From UBA2882 sp051877575 (GTDB lineage: Bacteria; Bacillota; Clostridia; Lachnospirales; Lachnospiraceae), in NCBI GenBank assembly GCA_051877575.1, contig JBJEJA010000046.1, forward strand, positions 19,353 to 83,352: a stretch of 64,000 bases of DNA. The letters run 5' to 3'. Each line of letters starts with the position of its first letter. Position 1 is the stretch's first letter. Under the pieces are notes generated by a model that was not told the DNA's origin, made no database searches, and was given only the letters and a program-made list of their open reading frames with translations. Shown here piece after piece: positions 17,009 through 27,180 of the stretch. Position numbers and translations under genes: made by a program.

Positions 17009-19171
17009 GTGAGGATCATCAAAAGAAGCGGAAAAGAAGTGGGGTTCGATATTTCCAAGATTATGGCTGCGGTGCAGAAGGCAAACAGGGAAGTGCCCGA
17101 AGCGGATCGCATGAGTGCGGAACAGATCGATGAGATTTCCAACAATGTAGAAAAGATCTGTCTGGATATGGCCCATACACCCAGTGTAGAGGAAATTCAG
17201 GATATGGTGGAAAACCAAATCATGCATCAACAGGCTTTTGAGGTAGCGAGAAAATATATTACCTATCGTTATAAAAGAGCGCTGGTTCGTAAATCCAATT
17301 CCACGGATGAGCAGATTTTGACTTTGATAGAATGTAATAATGAAGAAGTAAAGCAGGAAAATTCCAATAAAAATCCCATTGTTAACAGCGTGCAGCGCGA
17401 TTATATGGCAGGAGAGGTCAGCAAGGATATTACCAAGCGCTTTTTGCTGCCGCCGGATATTGTCAGAGCTCATGAAGAGGGAATTATCCATTTCCATGAT
17501 GCGGATTATTTTGCACAACATATGCATAACTGCTGTCTTGTGAATCTGGAAGATATGCTGCAAAACGGCACTGTGATCAGTGAGACCATGATTGACACGC
17601 CCAAGAGCTTTTCTACGGCATGTAACATTGCGACCCAGAGTATCGCGCAGATTGCCAGCAGCCAGTATGGCGGACAGAGTATTACGTTATCCCATCTGGC
17701 TCCCTTTGTGGATGTGAGCAGACAGAAACTGCGCCGTCTGGTGACCAAAGAGTATCAGGATGCGGGAGTGGATCTGAATGAGGAACAGATCAACCAGATT
17801 GCGGAGATGCGTGTCAAAGAAGAAATCGAGCGGGGCGTACAGATGATCCAGTATCAGGTCATTACGCTGATGACTACCAACGGACAGGCCCCATTTGTTA
17901 CGGTCTTTATGTATCTGGATGAAGTGCCGGAAGGGCGCATCAGAGATGACCTTGCCATGGTCATTGAAGAAATGCTCAGACAGAGAATTCTGGGTGTAAA
18001 AAATGAAAAAGGCGTATATATTACACCTGCCTTTCCAAAACTAATTTATGTATTGGAAGAGGATAATGTCAGAGAAGGAACCAGATACTGGGAGATTACC
18101 AAGCTGGCGGCCCAGTGTACCGCAAAGCGGATGGTGCCCGATTATATTTCCGAAAAGGTTATGAAGGAATTAAAACAGGGCTATTGTTATCCTTGTATGG
18201 GATGCCGTTCCTTCCTGACCGTTTATCATGACGACAAGGGAAAACCGAAATTTTACGGCCGTTTTAATCAGGGTGTTGTTACCTTGAACCTGGTAGACGT
18301 TGCCTGTTCTTCGGGAAGAGATATTGATAAATTCTGGAAGATTTTGGATGAAAGACTGGATCTTTGCTACCGGGCACTGATGTGCAGACACAACCGGTTA
18401 AAGGGGACTCCGTCCGATGTGGCCCCGATCTTGTGGCAGGACGGCGCACTGGCAAGGCTCAAAAAGGGAGAAACCATCGATAAACTGTTGTATAACGGCT
18501 ATTCAACCATTTCCCTCGGTTATGCGGGGTTATGCGAATGTACCAGATATATGACCGGAAAATCCCATACGGATCCGGTGGCAACTCCGTTTGCATTGGA
18601 GGTTATGCAGCGGTTAAACGATGCCTGCGCCAAGTGGAGAGAGGAGACCAATATTGACTTTAGTCTCTACGGAACACCGCTTGAGTCTACAACCTACAAA
18701 TTTGCAAAGTGTTTGCAGAAACGGTTCGGTAAGATCAAGGATGTAACGGATAAGAACTATATTACCAACAGTTATCATGTGCATGTAACGGAAGAAATTG
18801 ACGCATTCAGCAAACTGACATTTGAAGCACAGTTCCAGAAACTGTCTCCGGGCGGGGCAGTCAGCTATGTGGAAGTGCCCAACATGCAGAATAATATTGA
18901 TGCCGTTTTGGCGGTAATGCAGCATATTTATGAAAATATCATGTATGCGGAGCTGAATACCAAGAGTGATTATTGCCAGAAATGCGGATTTGACGGAGAA
19001 ATCCGTATTATAAAGGATGAAGAAGGTAAGCTGGTTTGGGAATGCCCCTGCTGCGGCAACAGAGATCAGGATACCATGAATGTGGCAAGACGTACCTGCG
19101 GCTATATCGGAACCCAGTTCTGGAACCAGGGACGCACCCAGGAAATTCAGGAACGTGTATTGCATTTGTAG
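17009..19171 (+). CDS. nrdD: Anaerobic ribonucleoside-triphosphate reductase NrdD
   Basis: 720 residues from GTG 17009, which sits 8 nt after AAAGGAAGG. The frame extends to TTG 16985, but those residues come from the Shine-Dalgarno region. An N-terminal ATP-cone (about 1-95: RIIKRSGKEVGFDISKI) gives allosteric control. The large glycyl-radical barrel follows, with a zinc-binding CQKC...CPCC pair near the end and the radical Gly698 in RRTCGYIG. It reduces NTPs to dNTPs without oxygen after activation by NrdG. Confidence 0.97.
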   Translation: MRIIKRSGKEVGFDISKIMAAVQKANREVPEADRMSAEQIDEISNNVEKICLDMAHTPSVEEIQDMVENQIMHQQAFEVARKYITYRYKRALVRKSNSTDEQILTLIECNNEEVKQENSNKNPIVNSVQRDYMAGEVSKDITKRFLLPPDIVRAHEEGIIHFHDADYFAQHMHNCCLVNLEDMLQNGTVISETMIDTPKSFSTACNIATQSIAQIASSQYGGQSITLSHLAPFVDVSRQKLRRLVTKEYQDAGVDLNEEQINQIAEMRVKEEIERGVQMIQYQVITLMTTNGQAPFVTVFMYLDEVPEGRIRDDLAMVIEEMLRQRILGVKNEKGVYITPAFPKLIYVLEEDNVREGTRYWEITKLAAQCTAKRMVPDYISEKVMKELKQGYCYPCMGCRSFLTVYHDDKGKPKFYGRFNQGVVTLNLVDVACSSGRDIDKFWKILDERLDLCYRALMCRHNRLKGTPSDVAPILWQDGALARLKKGETIDKLLYNGYSTISLGYAGLCECTRYMTGKSHTDPVATPFALEVMQRLNDACAKWREETNIDFSLYGTPLESTTYKFAKCLQKRFGKIKDVTDKNYITNSYHVHVTEEIDAFSKLTFEAQFQKLSPGGAVSYVEVPNMQNNIDAVLAVMQHIYENIMYAELNTKSDYCQKCGFDGEIRIIKDEEGKLVWECPCCGNRDQDTMNVARRTCGYIGTQFWNQGRTQEIQERVLHL

Positions 19172-19183
19172 ATCGGAGAGATT

Positions 19184-19735
19184 ATGAATTACGCATCTAT
19201 AAAAAAAACGGACATCGCCAATGGGGTTGGTGTCCGTGTTTCTTTATTCGTATCCGGCTGTACCCATCATTGTAAGGAGTGCTTTAATCCGGAAACATGG
19301 AATTTTGCATACGGAGAACCTTTCACGGAGGAAACGGAGGAAGAACTGCTGCAGGCGCTGGCACCGACGCATATCAAAGGCTTGACGCTGCTTGGAGGAG
19401 AACCCATGGAGCCGGATCATCAGAGAGCGCTGCTTCCTTTCCTGAGAAAAGTAAAAGAACGGTTTCCAAATAAAACCATCTGGTGTTATACTGGTTATAC
19501 ATTGGAATGCGATCTCATGGGAACCAGTGCGGATGCCATGGGCAGAGTCGGACGGGCAAAATGTGAGGTGACGGAAGAATTTTTAAATATGCTGGATATA
19601 CTGGTAGATGGAGAGTTTATGATTGATCTGAAGGATATCCGCTTGAAATTCCGTGGGTCTTCCAATCAGAGAATCCTGGATGTGAAAAAAACCATGAGAG
19701 AGAAAAAAGCGATTTTGGCGGCAGAATTTATGTAA
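19184..19735 (+). CDS. nrdG: Anaerobic ribonucleotide reductase-activating protein NrdG
   Basis: 183-residue radical SAM enzyme with the CxxxCxxC cluster motif CTHHCKEC near residues 26-33 and the SAM-binding GGEPM motif. It forms the glycyl radical of NrdD. The start lies 12 bp after the nrdD stop, with GGAGAG upstream. Confidence 0.96.
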   Translation: MNYASIKKTDIANGVGVRVSLFVSGCTHHCKECFNPETWNFAYGEPFTEETEEELLQALAPTHIKGLTLLGGEPMEPDHQRALLPFLRKVKERFPNKTIWCYTGYTLECDLMGTSADAMGRVGRAKCEVTEEFLNMLDILVDGEFMIDLKDIRLKFRGSSNQRILDVKKTMREKKAILAAEFM

Positions 19736-19784
19736 AAAATGAAAAGGCTACAGTTTGGTAAATAAAAACCATGGAGGGAAAAGT

Positions 19785-20387
19785 ATGAATCAAAAAGCAA
19801 TGTTTCAGTTGACGTACGGGCTTTTCGTGCTCAGTGCAAAAGAGGGAGATTTTCAGAATGGCTGCATCATCAATACGGCGGCGCAGGTTACAAGTGATCC
19901 GAACCGGATCAGTATTGCGGTCAATAAGGGCAACAAAACCTGTGAAATGATCGATCATACGGGAGAATTTAATGTATCCGTGCTGACGGAAAAAACACCG
20001 TTTGAAGTATTTACGCACTTTGGATTTCAGAGCGGCAGGGTAAAGGATAAGTTTGAAGGCTGGGGCTTTAAGGAAAAAGCAGAAAACGGCATTTATTATC
20101 TGACCGGCAGCACCAACGCTTATATCAGCGGAAAGGTTGTCCAGAAAATCGATTTGGGAACCCATATCCTGTTTATCGCTGATGTGACGGCGGCAGAGGT
20201 GTTATCTGCAGATCCCAGTGTTACCTACAGCTATTATCAGCAGAACATTAAGCCGAAGCCTGTTGAGAAAAAGAAAAGCGGTTATACCTGTACCATATGC
20301 GGATATGTCTATGAGGGGGATGAGCTTCCTGCGGACTTTATCTGTCCGATCTGCAAACACGGTGCAGAGGCGTTTGTCAAAAATTAA
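19785..20387 (+). CDS. Flavin reductase-like protein with C-terminal rubredoxin (high-molecular-weight rubredoxin)
   Basis: 200 residues. The first ~150 form a flavin reductase-like FMN-binding split barrel (FQNGCIINTAAQVTSDPNRISIAVNKGN). The last ~40 are a rubredoxin domain with the iron-binding pairs CTIC and CPIC. Such fusions are known in clostridial oxygen-detoxifying electron chains feeding flavodiiron proteins. ATG 19785 follows GGAGGG. The longer frame from TTG 19755 is less likely. The gene may be its own unit. Confidence 0.9.
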   Translation: MNQKAMFQLTYGLFVLSAKEGDFQNGCIINTAAQVTSDPNRISIAVNKGNKTCEMIDHTGEFNVSVLTEKTPFEVFTHFGFQSGRVKDKFEGWGFKEKAENGIYYLTGSTNAYISGKVVQKIDLGTHILFIADVTAAEVLSADPSVTYSYYQQNIKPKPVEKKKSGYTCTICGYVYEGDELPADFICPICKHGAEAFVKN

Positions 20388-20402
20388 ATCAGGAGAATTT
20401 TT

Positions 20403-21539
20403 ATGAAGTTCATGCATTTATCGGACCTTCATATCGGAAAACGGGTAAACGAGTACTCTATGCTGGAGGATCAGACTTACATTTTAAAACAGATCCTTCA
20501 TCTTGTGGACGAGGAAAAACCGGAGGCGGTTTTGATCGCCGGGGATATTTATGATAAAAGTGTTCCCGGCGGCGATGCCGTTATGCTATTTGACCGGTTC
20601 CTGACACAGCTTGCAAAGAGGAAGGTGCCCGTTTTTTTGATTAGCGGAAATCATGATTCTGCAGAGCGCCTGGCTTTCGGAAGAGAGCTTCTGGCAGACA
20701 GTGATGTTTATGTATCGGAGGTCTATGAGGGAAAAATACAGAAGATTACAAAGACAGACCAATACGGGAGGATCCATTTTTATCTGTTCCCGTTTCTGAA
20801 GCCGGCGGTGGTCAAACACTTTATGCCGGAAAAAGAAATTACGGATTATCAGAGTGCCATGGAAGCGGTTGTGGAAGGAATGGATATCGATTTTTCGGAG
20901 AGGAATGTCTTTCTGGTACATCAGTTTCTGACAGGCGCAGAGAAAAGTGAATCCGAAGAAGTTTCCGTAGGCGGATTGGATGATATTTCTGCATCGGTGT
21001 TCGACGGTATAGACTATGTGGCATTGGGGCATATCCACAGGCCGCAGTCGGTTTCGAGAGATACTGTCCGTTACTGCGGAACGCCGTTGAAATATTCTTT
21101 TTCCGAAGCGGAGCATGAGAAAACGGTAACGTTTGTCACGATGAAGGAAAAAGGTAAGGTAGAGATAACGGAGAGGAAACTTGTCCCCATCAGAGATATG
21201 CGAAAGATCAAAGGCAGTTATCTGGAGCTAACCAATCCGGAGCGTTATAAAAATACCCGGGTGGAGGATTATCTTGCCATTACTTTGACGGATGATGAGG
21301 ATATTCCGGAGGTCATGGGAAAGCTTTCCTGTATTTATCCCAATATTATGAAACTGGAATATGATAACCGCCGGACAAGGGCGGCGGGGATTGATGATAT
21401 GCCGGGGATGGCTGATGATAAGACACCTTTGGAACTGTTTGCTGAATTTTATGAAAAACAGAACGGAATGTCCATGTCGGATGCACAGCGGGAATATGTA
21501 TCCGCATTGATCGAAGATATCTGGGAGGACAGCCTATGA
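20403..21539 (+). CDS. sbcD: Exonuclease SbcCD subunit D (Mre11-like nuclease)
   Basis: 378 residues. Calcineurin-type metallophosphoesterase motifs in order: LSDLHIGK, GDIYDKS, SGNHDS, HQF and ALGHIHRPQ. With SbcC it opens hairpins and processes DNA ends. Its stop overlaps the sbcC start by 4 bp (ATGA), a translational-coupling arrangement. Confidence 0.96.
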   Translation: MKFMHLSDLHIGKRVNEYSMLEDQTYILKQILHLVDEEKPEAVLIAGDIYDKSVPGGDAVMLFDRFLTQLAKRKVPVFLISGNHDSAERLAFGRELLADSDVYVSEVYEGKIQKITKTDQYGRIHFYLFPFLKPAVVKHFMPEKEITDYQSAMEAVVEGMDIDFSERNVFLVHQFLTGAEKSESEEVSVGGLDDISASVFDGIDYVALGHIHRPQSVSRDTVRYCGTPLKYSFSEAEHEKTVTFVTMKEKGKVEITERKLVPIRDMRKIKGSYLELTNPERYKNTRVEDYLAITLTDDEDIPEVMGKLSCIYPNIMKLEYDNRRTRAAGIDDMPGMADDKTPLELFAEFYEKQNGMSMSDAQREYVSALIEDIWEDSL

Positions 21540-24325
21540 AACCTTTGAAACTGGTGATGTCCGCATTCGGTCCGTATGCGGAGGAAGAAATCATCGATTT
21601 TGAAAAACTGGGAAATTCGGGACTATATCTGATTACCGGAGATACCGGATCCGGTAAGACCACCATATTTGATGCCATTTCCTTTGCGCTGTTTGGGGAA
21701 AGCAGCGGCAACAGGGAGCCATCCATGCTGCGAAGCCGCTTTGCGGATGCCAAGACAAAGACTTATGTACAGTTTTCTTTTACATATAAGAGAAATTGTT
21801 ATGAGATACGCCGAAATCCTGAGTATCTGCGCCCCAAAGACAGGGGAGAAGGAGAAACGGCGGAACGGGCAGATGCGGTTCTGACCATGCCGGGAGGAAG
21901 CGTCGTTACAGGGGTGAAAAATGTCAATGACCGGGTAACAGAACTGCTGGGAATCAATCGGGAGCAGTTTTCCCAGATTGCCATGATCGCGCAAGGTGAA
22001 TTTTTGAAACTGCTGCTTTCGGATACCAAAAAGCGCAGCGAGATATTTCGGGAAATTTTCGGTACCGGAAAGTATCAGGAATTGCAGGATGCCTTAAGAA
22101 GCAGGAGCGGAAAACTGCATGATGAATATGATGTGATTTCACGCAGTATTCACCAATATTTGGAAGGTTTCCGCTGTCCGCCCGATCACATAAGATATGA
22201 AGTAATTGAGAAAATAAAATCAGATACCGGGATTTCTTCCGCGGAAAGTGTAAGAGGAGTATTGGAAGAAGTATGCGGAGATTTACGGGAGCGTGCAAAG
22301 GAAGCAAGGAAGGCCTTGCGGGAAACGGATCAGGAGTTGAGCAAAGTTACCCAGAGTCTGGGAATCTATGAGGCGATCCTTCATACGAAAGAGCAACTTT
22401 CCAAAGAGCAGAAAAAAAGGAGCGAGCTGCAGGAAAAACTGGATGTCTGCAACGGGAAACTGGAAGAAGAGCAAAAGACGGAAATCAGGAGAAAAGAACT
22501 GTCGGAAGAGATTTTATTAAAGAAAGAGAATCTCAAAGGTTTTGCGGAATTGGAAAACCTGATAACGGAAAGTAATCTGAAAGAAAAAGCTTTGCGCGAG
22601 ATGAGTGCAGAAACGGAAAGAGAACGGCAGGAGATTGCCGGGTTGCAGGAAAAACTTGCAGCGGGGCAGGAAAGAAGGCGGCTTTTGGACAATCCCGAAG
22701 CAAATTATGCCAAATGGGAAAGGGAAAAGCAAAGGTTAGAGCAACTTTACAAGGTTTGGCAGGAATACCGGAGTGATCTGAGGCGTATTCTGGAACTGGA
22801 AGAAGAAGAAAAACAGGAACGGGAACGATATCAAAAGGTCGCAGAAGAGGCAGATGTGTTGCTGCAAAAAGCACTCTCTCTGGAACGGGCGTTTCTGGAC
22901 GGACAGGCGGGAGTGCTGGCAATGAGGCTGGAGCCGGGGAAACCGTGTCCCGTCTGCGGCGCTTCGGAGCATCCGAATCCTGCATGTACGTATGCCGAAG
23001 TTCCGGAGCAGTCCGAAGTGGAACGGGCCAAGGAAAAAGCTGAGCACATGAGGAAGCAGGCAGCGGGATACAGTGAGCATATCAAAGAAATTGCTGCCAC
23101 AAAGGCTGTATTGCAGGAGAAGAAGGAAAACATCGAGGAACAGCTTATGGTTTCGTCCGCGGATTGGAAAAAAACGGAAAAGGATCTGTGGGATGCGGTA
23201 TTGAAAAAGCACATACGGGAAGCAGATCAGCAGATGAAAAAAGCGGGACAGCTGATAGAGGAAGCGAAACAGTTGGATGAACAGCTGCCCAAAGAAAGTG
23301 AACGCCTGAATACATTGATATCGCAGTTTCAGAAGGAGCGGGAACAGCTTGCAACACTGCAGGAGAGTGCCAGGTCCATGAAGCAACAGATAGGGGAAAG
23401 GCGCAAACAGCTGGGATTTGCCGATGGAAAAGAGGCGAATGCCTATATCAAAAATTTGGAAAAAGAATGGACGAGCCTGCAAAAAGCTTACGAAAAGGCG
23501 GAAGCAGATGTGTCGGAAACAAGTCTGAACATGAAGGAAACAGAGGCAGCTATCCGTACGCTGACAGCTTCTTTAAAGAAACAGAAAAAAGAAGCGGGAG
23601 AAGAGGAAGCGGAAGTGCTTTCGGAAAAAGCCGAAAATCTCGAACGGGAGAAAAAGCGGTTGGAGACTGTCACAAAAGAAGCGGAATTGATTGCCGATAC
23701 CGATGAAAATGTTCGAAAAAATGTGTGCAGGCAGCTGGAGCGGTTGGAAGAAACCGGCGCGAAATGGCAGATGGTCAAGGCGCTTCACAATACCGCAAGC
23801 GGAAGTGTTGCGGGCAGGGACAAGGTGATGCTGGAGACTTATGTGCAGATGGCATATTTTGACAGGATCATTGCCAGAGCCAACGTACATTTTATGAAAA
23901 TGACCGATGGAAGATTCGAACTGCTTCGTGCCAAAGAAGCAGGCAATCAGAGAAGTCAGAGCGGGCTGGAGTTGAATGTGCTGGATCATTATGATATGAG
24001 CCGGGACGGCGGAAGCCGCAGCGTCAAATCATTATCCGGAGGAGAGTCGTTTTTGGCGGCACTTTCCCTTGCACTGGGTATGAGTGAAGAGGTCAGTGCC
24101 AATGCGGGCGGCATTGAGCTGGATGCATTGTTTGTGGATGAAGGTTTTGGTACACTGGATGAAGCTGCTTTGGACAGAGCCATCAAAGCCTTACAAGAGT
24201 TATCAAGTGCTAACCGAATTGTGGGAATTATTTCCCATGTACCGGAACTGAAGAACCGTATGGAGCGGCAGATTATTGTAAAGAAAGACAAATTAAAAGG
24301 AAGCAGAACGGAACTGATAGTATGA
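21536..24325 (+). CDS. sbcC: Exonuclease SbcCD subunit C (Rad50-like ATPase)
   Basis: 929 residues. The N-terminal half-ATPase has Walker A TGDTGSGKTTIFDAIS. A long coiled coil is split by a zinc hook CPVC in the middle (about residue 470). The C-terminal half-ATPase has the signature SLSGGESFLAALSLALG and Walker B LDALFVDEGFGTLD. It works as a dimer with SbcD. Stop and sfsA start overlap by 4 bp. Confidence 0.97.
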   Translation: MKPLKLVMSAFGPYAEEEIIDFEKLGNSGLYLITGDTGSGKTTIFDAISFALFGESSGNREPSMLRSRFADAKTKTYVQFSFTYKRNCYEIRRNPEYLRPKDRGEGETAERADAVLTMPGGSVVTGVKNVNDRVTELLGINREQFSQIAMIAQGEFLKLLLSDTKKRSEIFREIFGTGKYQELQDALRSRSGKLHDEYDVISRSIHQYLEGFRCPPDHIRYEVIEKIKSDTGISSAESVRGVLEEVCGDLRERAKEARKALRETDQELSKVTQSLGIYEAILHTKEQLSKEQKKRSELQEKLDVCNGKLEEEQKTEIRRKELSEEILLKKENLKGFAELENLITESNLKEKALREMSAETERERQEIAGLQEKLAAGQERRRLLDNPEANYAKWEREKQRLEQLYKVWQEYRSDLRRILELEEEEKQERERYQKVAEEADVLLQKALSLERAFLDGQAGVLAMRLEPGKPCPVCGASEHPNPACTYAEVPEQSEVERAKEKAEHMRKQAAGYSEHIKEIAATKAVLQEKKENIEEQLMVSSADWKKTEKDLWDAVLKKHIREADQQMKKAGQLIEEAKQLDEQLPKESERLNTLISQFQKEREQLATLQESARSMKQQIGERRKQLGFADGKEANAYIKNLEKEWTSLQKAYEKAEADVSETSLNMKETEAAIRTLTASLKKQKKEAGEEEAEVLSEKAENLEREKKRLETVTKEAELIADTDENVRKNVCRQLERLEETGAKWQMVKALHNTASGSVAGRDKVMLETYVQMAYFDRIIARANVHFMKMTDGRFELLRAKEAGNQRSQSGLELNVLDHYDMSRDGGSRSVKSLSGGESFLAALSLALGMSEEVSANAGGIELDALFVDEGFGTLDEAALDRAIKALQELSSANRIVGIISHVPELKNRMERQIIVKKDKLKGSRTELIV

Positions 24326-25011
24326 AGTATGCAAATGTAACGGAAGGTAATTTTGTGGAGCGTCCTAACCGCTTTATCGCCTACGTGGATATTGACGGCA
24401 GGCGGGAAATCTGTCATGTAAAAAATACCGGCAGATGTAAGGAACTGCTCGTACCCGGAGCAACGGTATATCTGACCAAAGCGGATAATCCGGACAGGAA
24501 AACTGCATATGATCTCATCGGAGTCCGCAAGGGAGAACGGATGATCAATCTGGATTCCCAGCTTCCCAATGCAGCAGCCTATGAGTGGATATCAAAGCAT
24601 AAAAAAGAGTGGAACATTGAGCAGCTGAAAAGGGAAGTAAAGTACGGAAACTCCAGATTTGACCTTTGGGGAAAGAAAACGGACGGCAAAGAATTTTTTA
24701 TCGAAGTAAAGGGTGTAACGCTGGAGGAAGACGGAGTTGTCCGTTTCCCGGATGCTCCTACGGAACGCGGCATCAAGCATGTTGAGGAACTGGCGGAATG
24801 TGTCGGGGAAGGGTATGGAGCGGCAATCCTGTTTGTCATTCAGATGGACGGGGTAAGGTGGTTTGAGCCCAATATGGTGACGCATCCCGCCTTTGGGGAA
24901 GCATTAAAGAAAGCGGAGAAAGCGGGCGTGCTGGTCAGGGCAGTCTGTTGCGGGGTGGCTCCGGATGAAATGTACATACGAAAAGAAGTGGAAGTCAGAC
25001 TTCCGTTGTGA
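24322..25011 (+). CDS. sfsA: SfsA family DNA/RNA nuclease-like protein
   Basis: 229 residues, normal SfsA length. It opens with an OB-like segment (FVERPNRFIAYVDIDGR...CHVKNTGRCKELLVPG), then a PD-(D/E)XK-like core with SRFDLWGKK and FIEVKGVTLEE. Known as sugar fermentation stimulation protein, but the fold suggests a nuclease. Coupling to sbcDC supports a role in nucleic-acid metabolism. Confidence 0.93.
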   Translation: MKYANVTEGNFVERPNRFIAYVDIDGRREICHVKNTGRCKELLVPGATVYLTKADNPDRKTAYDLIGVRKGERMINLDSQLPNAAAYEWISKHKKEWNIEQLKREVKYGNSRFDLWGKKTDGKEFFIEVKGVTLEEDGVVRFPDAPTERGIKHVEELAECVGEGYGAAILFVIQMDGVRWFEPNMVTHPAFGEALKKAEKAGVLVRAVCCGVAPDEMYIRKEVEVRLPL

Positions 25012-25040
25012 TAGTATGTATGCGGATGGAGAGAGAAAAC

Positions 25041-25886
25041 ATGAAATCGGAAAAGAACATGCAGGTCAATGGCAATTTGGAGCATTTAAAAGAGAAAAAA
25101 CTGTTTTTGTTTGATATCGACGGCACTATAGCATTATCAGAGGATGTTATCGACGGCACTTTTGAACTGCTGGATTATATCCGGGAGATTGGCGGACGAG
25201 CCGTTTATATTACGAATAATTCTTCCAAAAGTACGGCGGATTATGTGGAAAAATTTCGGAGGATGCACATTCCGGCGATATCGGAAGATTTTGTAACTGC
25301 GGGCAGCTTTACCTTATCCTATCTGACGGAGCATCATGGGGATGATCTGATTTATGCAATGGCAACAAAGTCCTATGTGGATGAACTTCGCAAGAACGGT
25401 CTGCATGTGACGGAAGATTATTCCGAGGCCGTGGATGTGGTGCTGACGGCATTTGATACGGAATTGACCTATGAAAAAATCGAGACTGTATGCAGGATTT
25501 TGATGGATGATAAAAAGGAACGCATCTGGCTTGCCACCAATGCGGATCTTCGATGCCCGGTAAGCTTTGGCATGATACCGGACTGCGGATCCATCTGCAA
25601 TATGATTTCTGCCGCTACGGACCGGAAACCGGTTTATCTGGGAAAACCCGCACCGGGACTGGTCAATTACAGTATGGAGATCACGGGCTTTTCCAAAGAG
25701 GAAACTCTCGTGGTGGGAGACCGCATATATACGGATATTGCCTGTGGGGAAAACGCGGGAGTGGAAACCTGCCTTGTGCTGACGGGTGAGGCAAAAGCGG
25801 AAGATGTGGAAGGCGCAGCGAACCGCATTGATTTCTGCTTTCCGTCGGTTCGGGAATTGTATGAAAAAATCATGCTCCAATCATAA
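25041..25886 (+). CDS. HAD-superfamily sugar phosphatase, NagD type
   Basis: About 281 residues from ATG 25041, placed after GGAGAGAG. The frame itself opens at GTG 25008, overlapping sfsA. HAD motifs: I FLFDIDGTIAL, II ITNNSSKS, III lysine in LGKPAPG, IV VVGDRIYTDIACG. The C2-type cap between motifs II and III places it in the NagD/PGP family of p-nitrophenyl/sugar phosphatases. The substrate is unknown. Confidence 0.9.
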   Translation: MKSEKNMQVNGNLEHLKEKKLFLFDIDGTIALSEDVIDGTFELLDYIREIGGRAVYITNNSSKSTADYVEKFRRMHIPAISEDFVTAGSFTLSYLTEHHGDDLIYAMATKSYVDELRKNGLHVTEDYSEAVDVVLTAFDTELTYEKIETVCRILMDDKKERIWLATNADLRCPVSFGMIPDCGSICNMISAATDRKPVYLGKPAPGLVNYSMEITGFSKEETLVVGDRIYTDIACGENAGVETCLVLTGEAKAEDVEGAANRIDFCFPSVRELYEKIMLQS

Positions 25887-25905
25887 AGAGAAAAGGTGAA
25901 AAACA

Positions 25906-27099
25906 ATGGAATCAAAAAGGATTACATGGATTGATGGATTAAGAGGCATAGCGAGTCTTTTTGTTGTATTCCATCATTTTATTATGGGTTATTATCCCGC
26001 AGCCTATCAGGGTGCGGATGCAGTTACACATCTGGGCGGCAATGTCGAGGCGGATTTTTCTCAGTCGCCTCTGGCTTTTTTTGCAATCGGGGATTTGTGG
26101 GTTTCTGTTTTTTGCCTGATCAGCGGTTTTGTCATCAGCTATCAGGTGTTTCATATGACCGATGAGAAACAGTTTTCCAAATCATTGTTAAAACGGTATC
26201 CGCGGCTGATGCTTCCCGTTTTTGCACTGTCGGCGATTGTCTATGTAATGCTTCATCTGAATCTGTTTTTCAATACGCAGGCTGCAGCGATTACGGGTTC
26301 GGAGTGGCTCGCCCAGTTTTATCAGAATAAAACGACCATATCCGATCTGATCTTTTCCAGCATTGCGGATACCTGGATTGTGGGATTTTCCACGCTGTAT
26401 TCCAATGCGTTCTGGATGCTGGCGGATTTGTTTACCGGTTCTTTTATGGCATATATTCTGGCAGCGATGAGTAAGGGGATGAACAGAAGGGTTATTTATG
26501 TTTATATCGCGACGGCGTTGATTTATCTGTCTACGAACAGCCGACTGACGGATTTTGCACTGGGTGTTCTGCTGTCCTACATCGTGGTACAGTATGGGGA
26601 GAGCATACATCAACATAAACGGACGTGTATCGTTGTGGGTGTGCTGATGTTGATATCAGCAGTCTTTTTGGGAGCTTATCCTGTGGCCTATGCACCAACC
26701 AACGAGTATCGTTTTTTGAATCATCTGCCGGACAGACTGAATCCCTATTACTTTTATCATATGCTGGCTTCGGCATTGTTAGTGATGGCAATTTATCTGT
26801 TAAAACCTTTGAAAAAACTGCTTTCTATGAGACCGGTGCTGTTTCTTGGGAAAATATCGTATTCCGTTTATCTGGTACATATTCCGGTCCTGTTTTCGCT
26901 GTCGGCATGGTTCTTGCTGAAACTTATGGAGCGGACGGGAAATTATAATCTGTCGGCGGGAGTAATGTTTGGAATATCTATTGCAGTCATTTGGGTATTG
27001 GCATGGCTGTTTTATCTGTTGGTGGAAAAAAACTGTGCCAGGCTGATCGATTGGGCTGTAGGTAAATTGTCGGATAAACAAGCCCAAAATATAAAATAA
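25906..27099 (+). CDS. Acyltransferase family 3 membrane protein (OafA/YrhL-like)
   Basis: 397 residues with about ten membrane helices. N-terminal RITWIDGLRGIASLFVVFHHFIMGYY contains the DGLRG and catalytic-type His of the acyltransferase-3 family. The C-terminal SYSVYLVHIPVLF is also typical. These proteins O-acetylate cell-surface glycans. No SGNH domain is fused. Substrate unknown. It could act on peptidoglycan or on the polysaccharide made by the locus further down. Confidence 0.88.
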   Translation: MESKRITWIDGLRGIASLFVVFHHFIMGYYPAAYQGADAVTHLGGNVEADFSQSPLAFFAIGDLWVSVFCLISGFVISYQVFHMTDEKQFSKSLLKRYPRLMLPVFALSAIVYVMLHLNLFFNTQAAAITGSEWLAQFYQNKTTISDLIFSSIADTWIVGFSTLYSNAFWMLADLFTGSFMAYILAAMSKGMNRRVIYVYIATALIYLSTNSRLTDFALGVLLSYIVVQYGESIHQHKRTCIVVGVLMLISAVFLGAYPVAYAPTNEYRFLNHLPDRLNPYYFYHMLASALLVMAIYLLKPLKKLLSMRPVLFLGKISYSVYLVHIPVLFSLSAWFLLKLMERTGNYNLSAGVMFGISIAVIWVLAWLFYLLVEKNCARLIDWAVGKLSDKQAQNIK

Positions 27100-27180
27100 C
27101 TGTCTGAAAACTGTACAAACTATTTATATGGAGAGAAAGGGACTGCAAGAGAATGCCAGATGCAGTTCGGAGATAAGGAA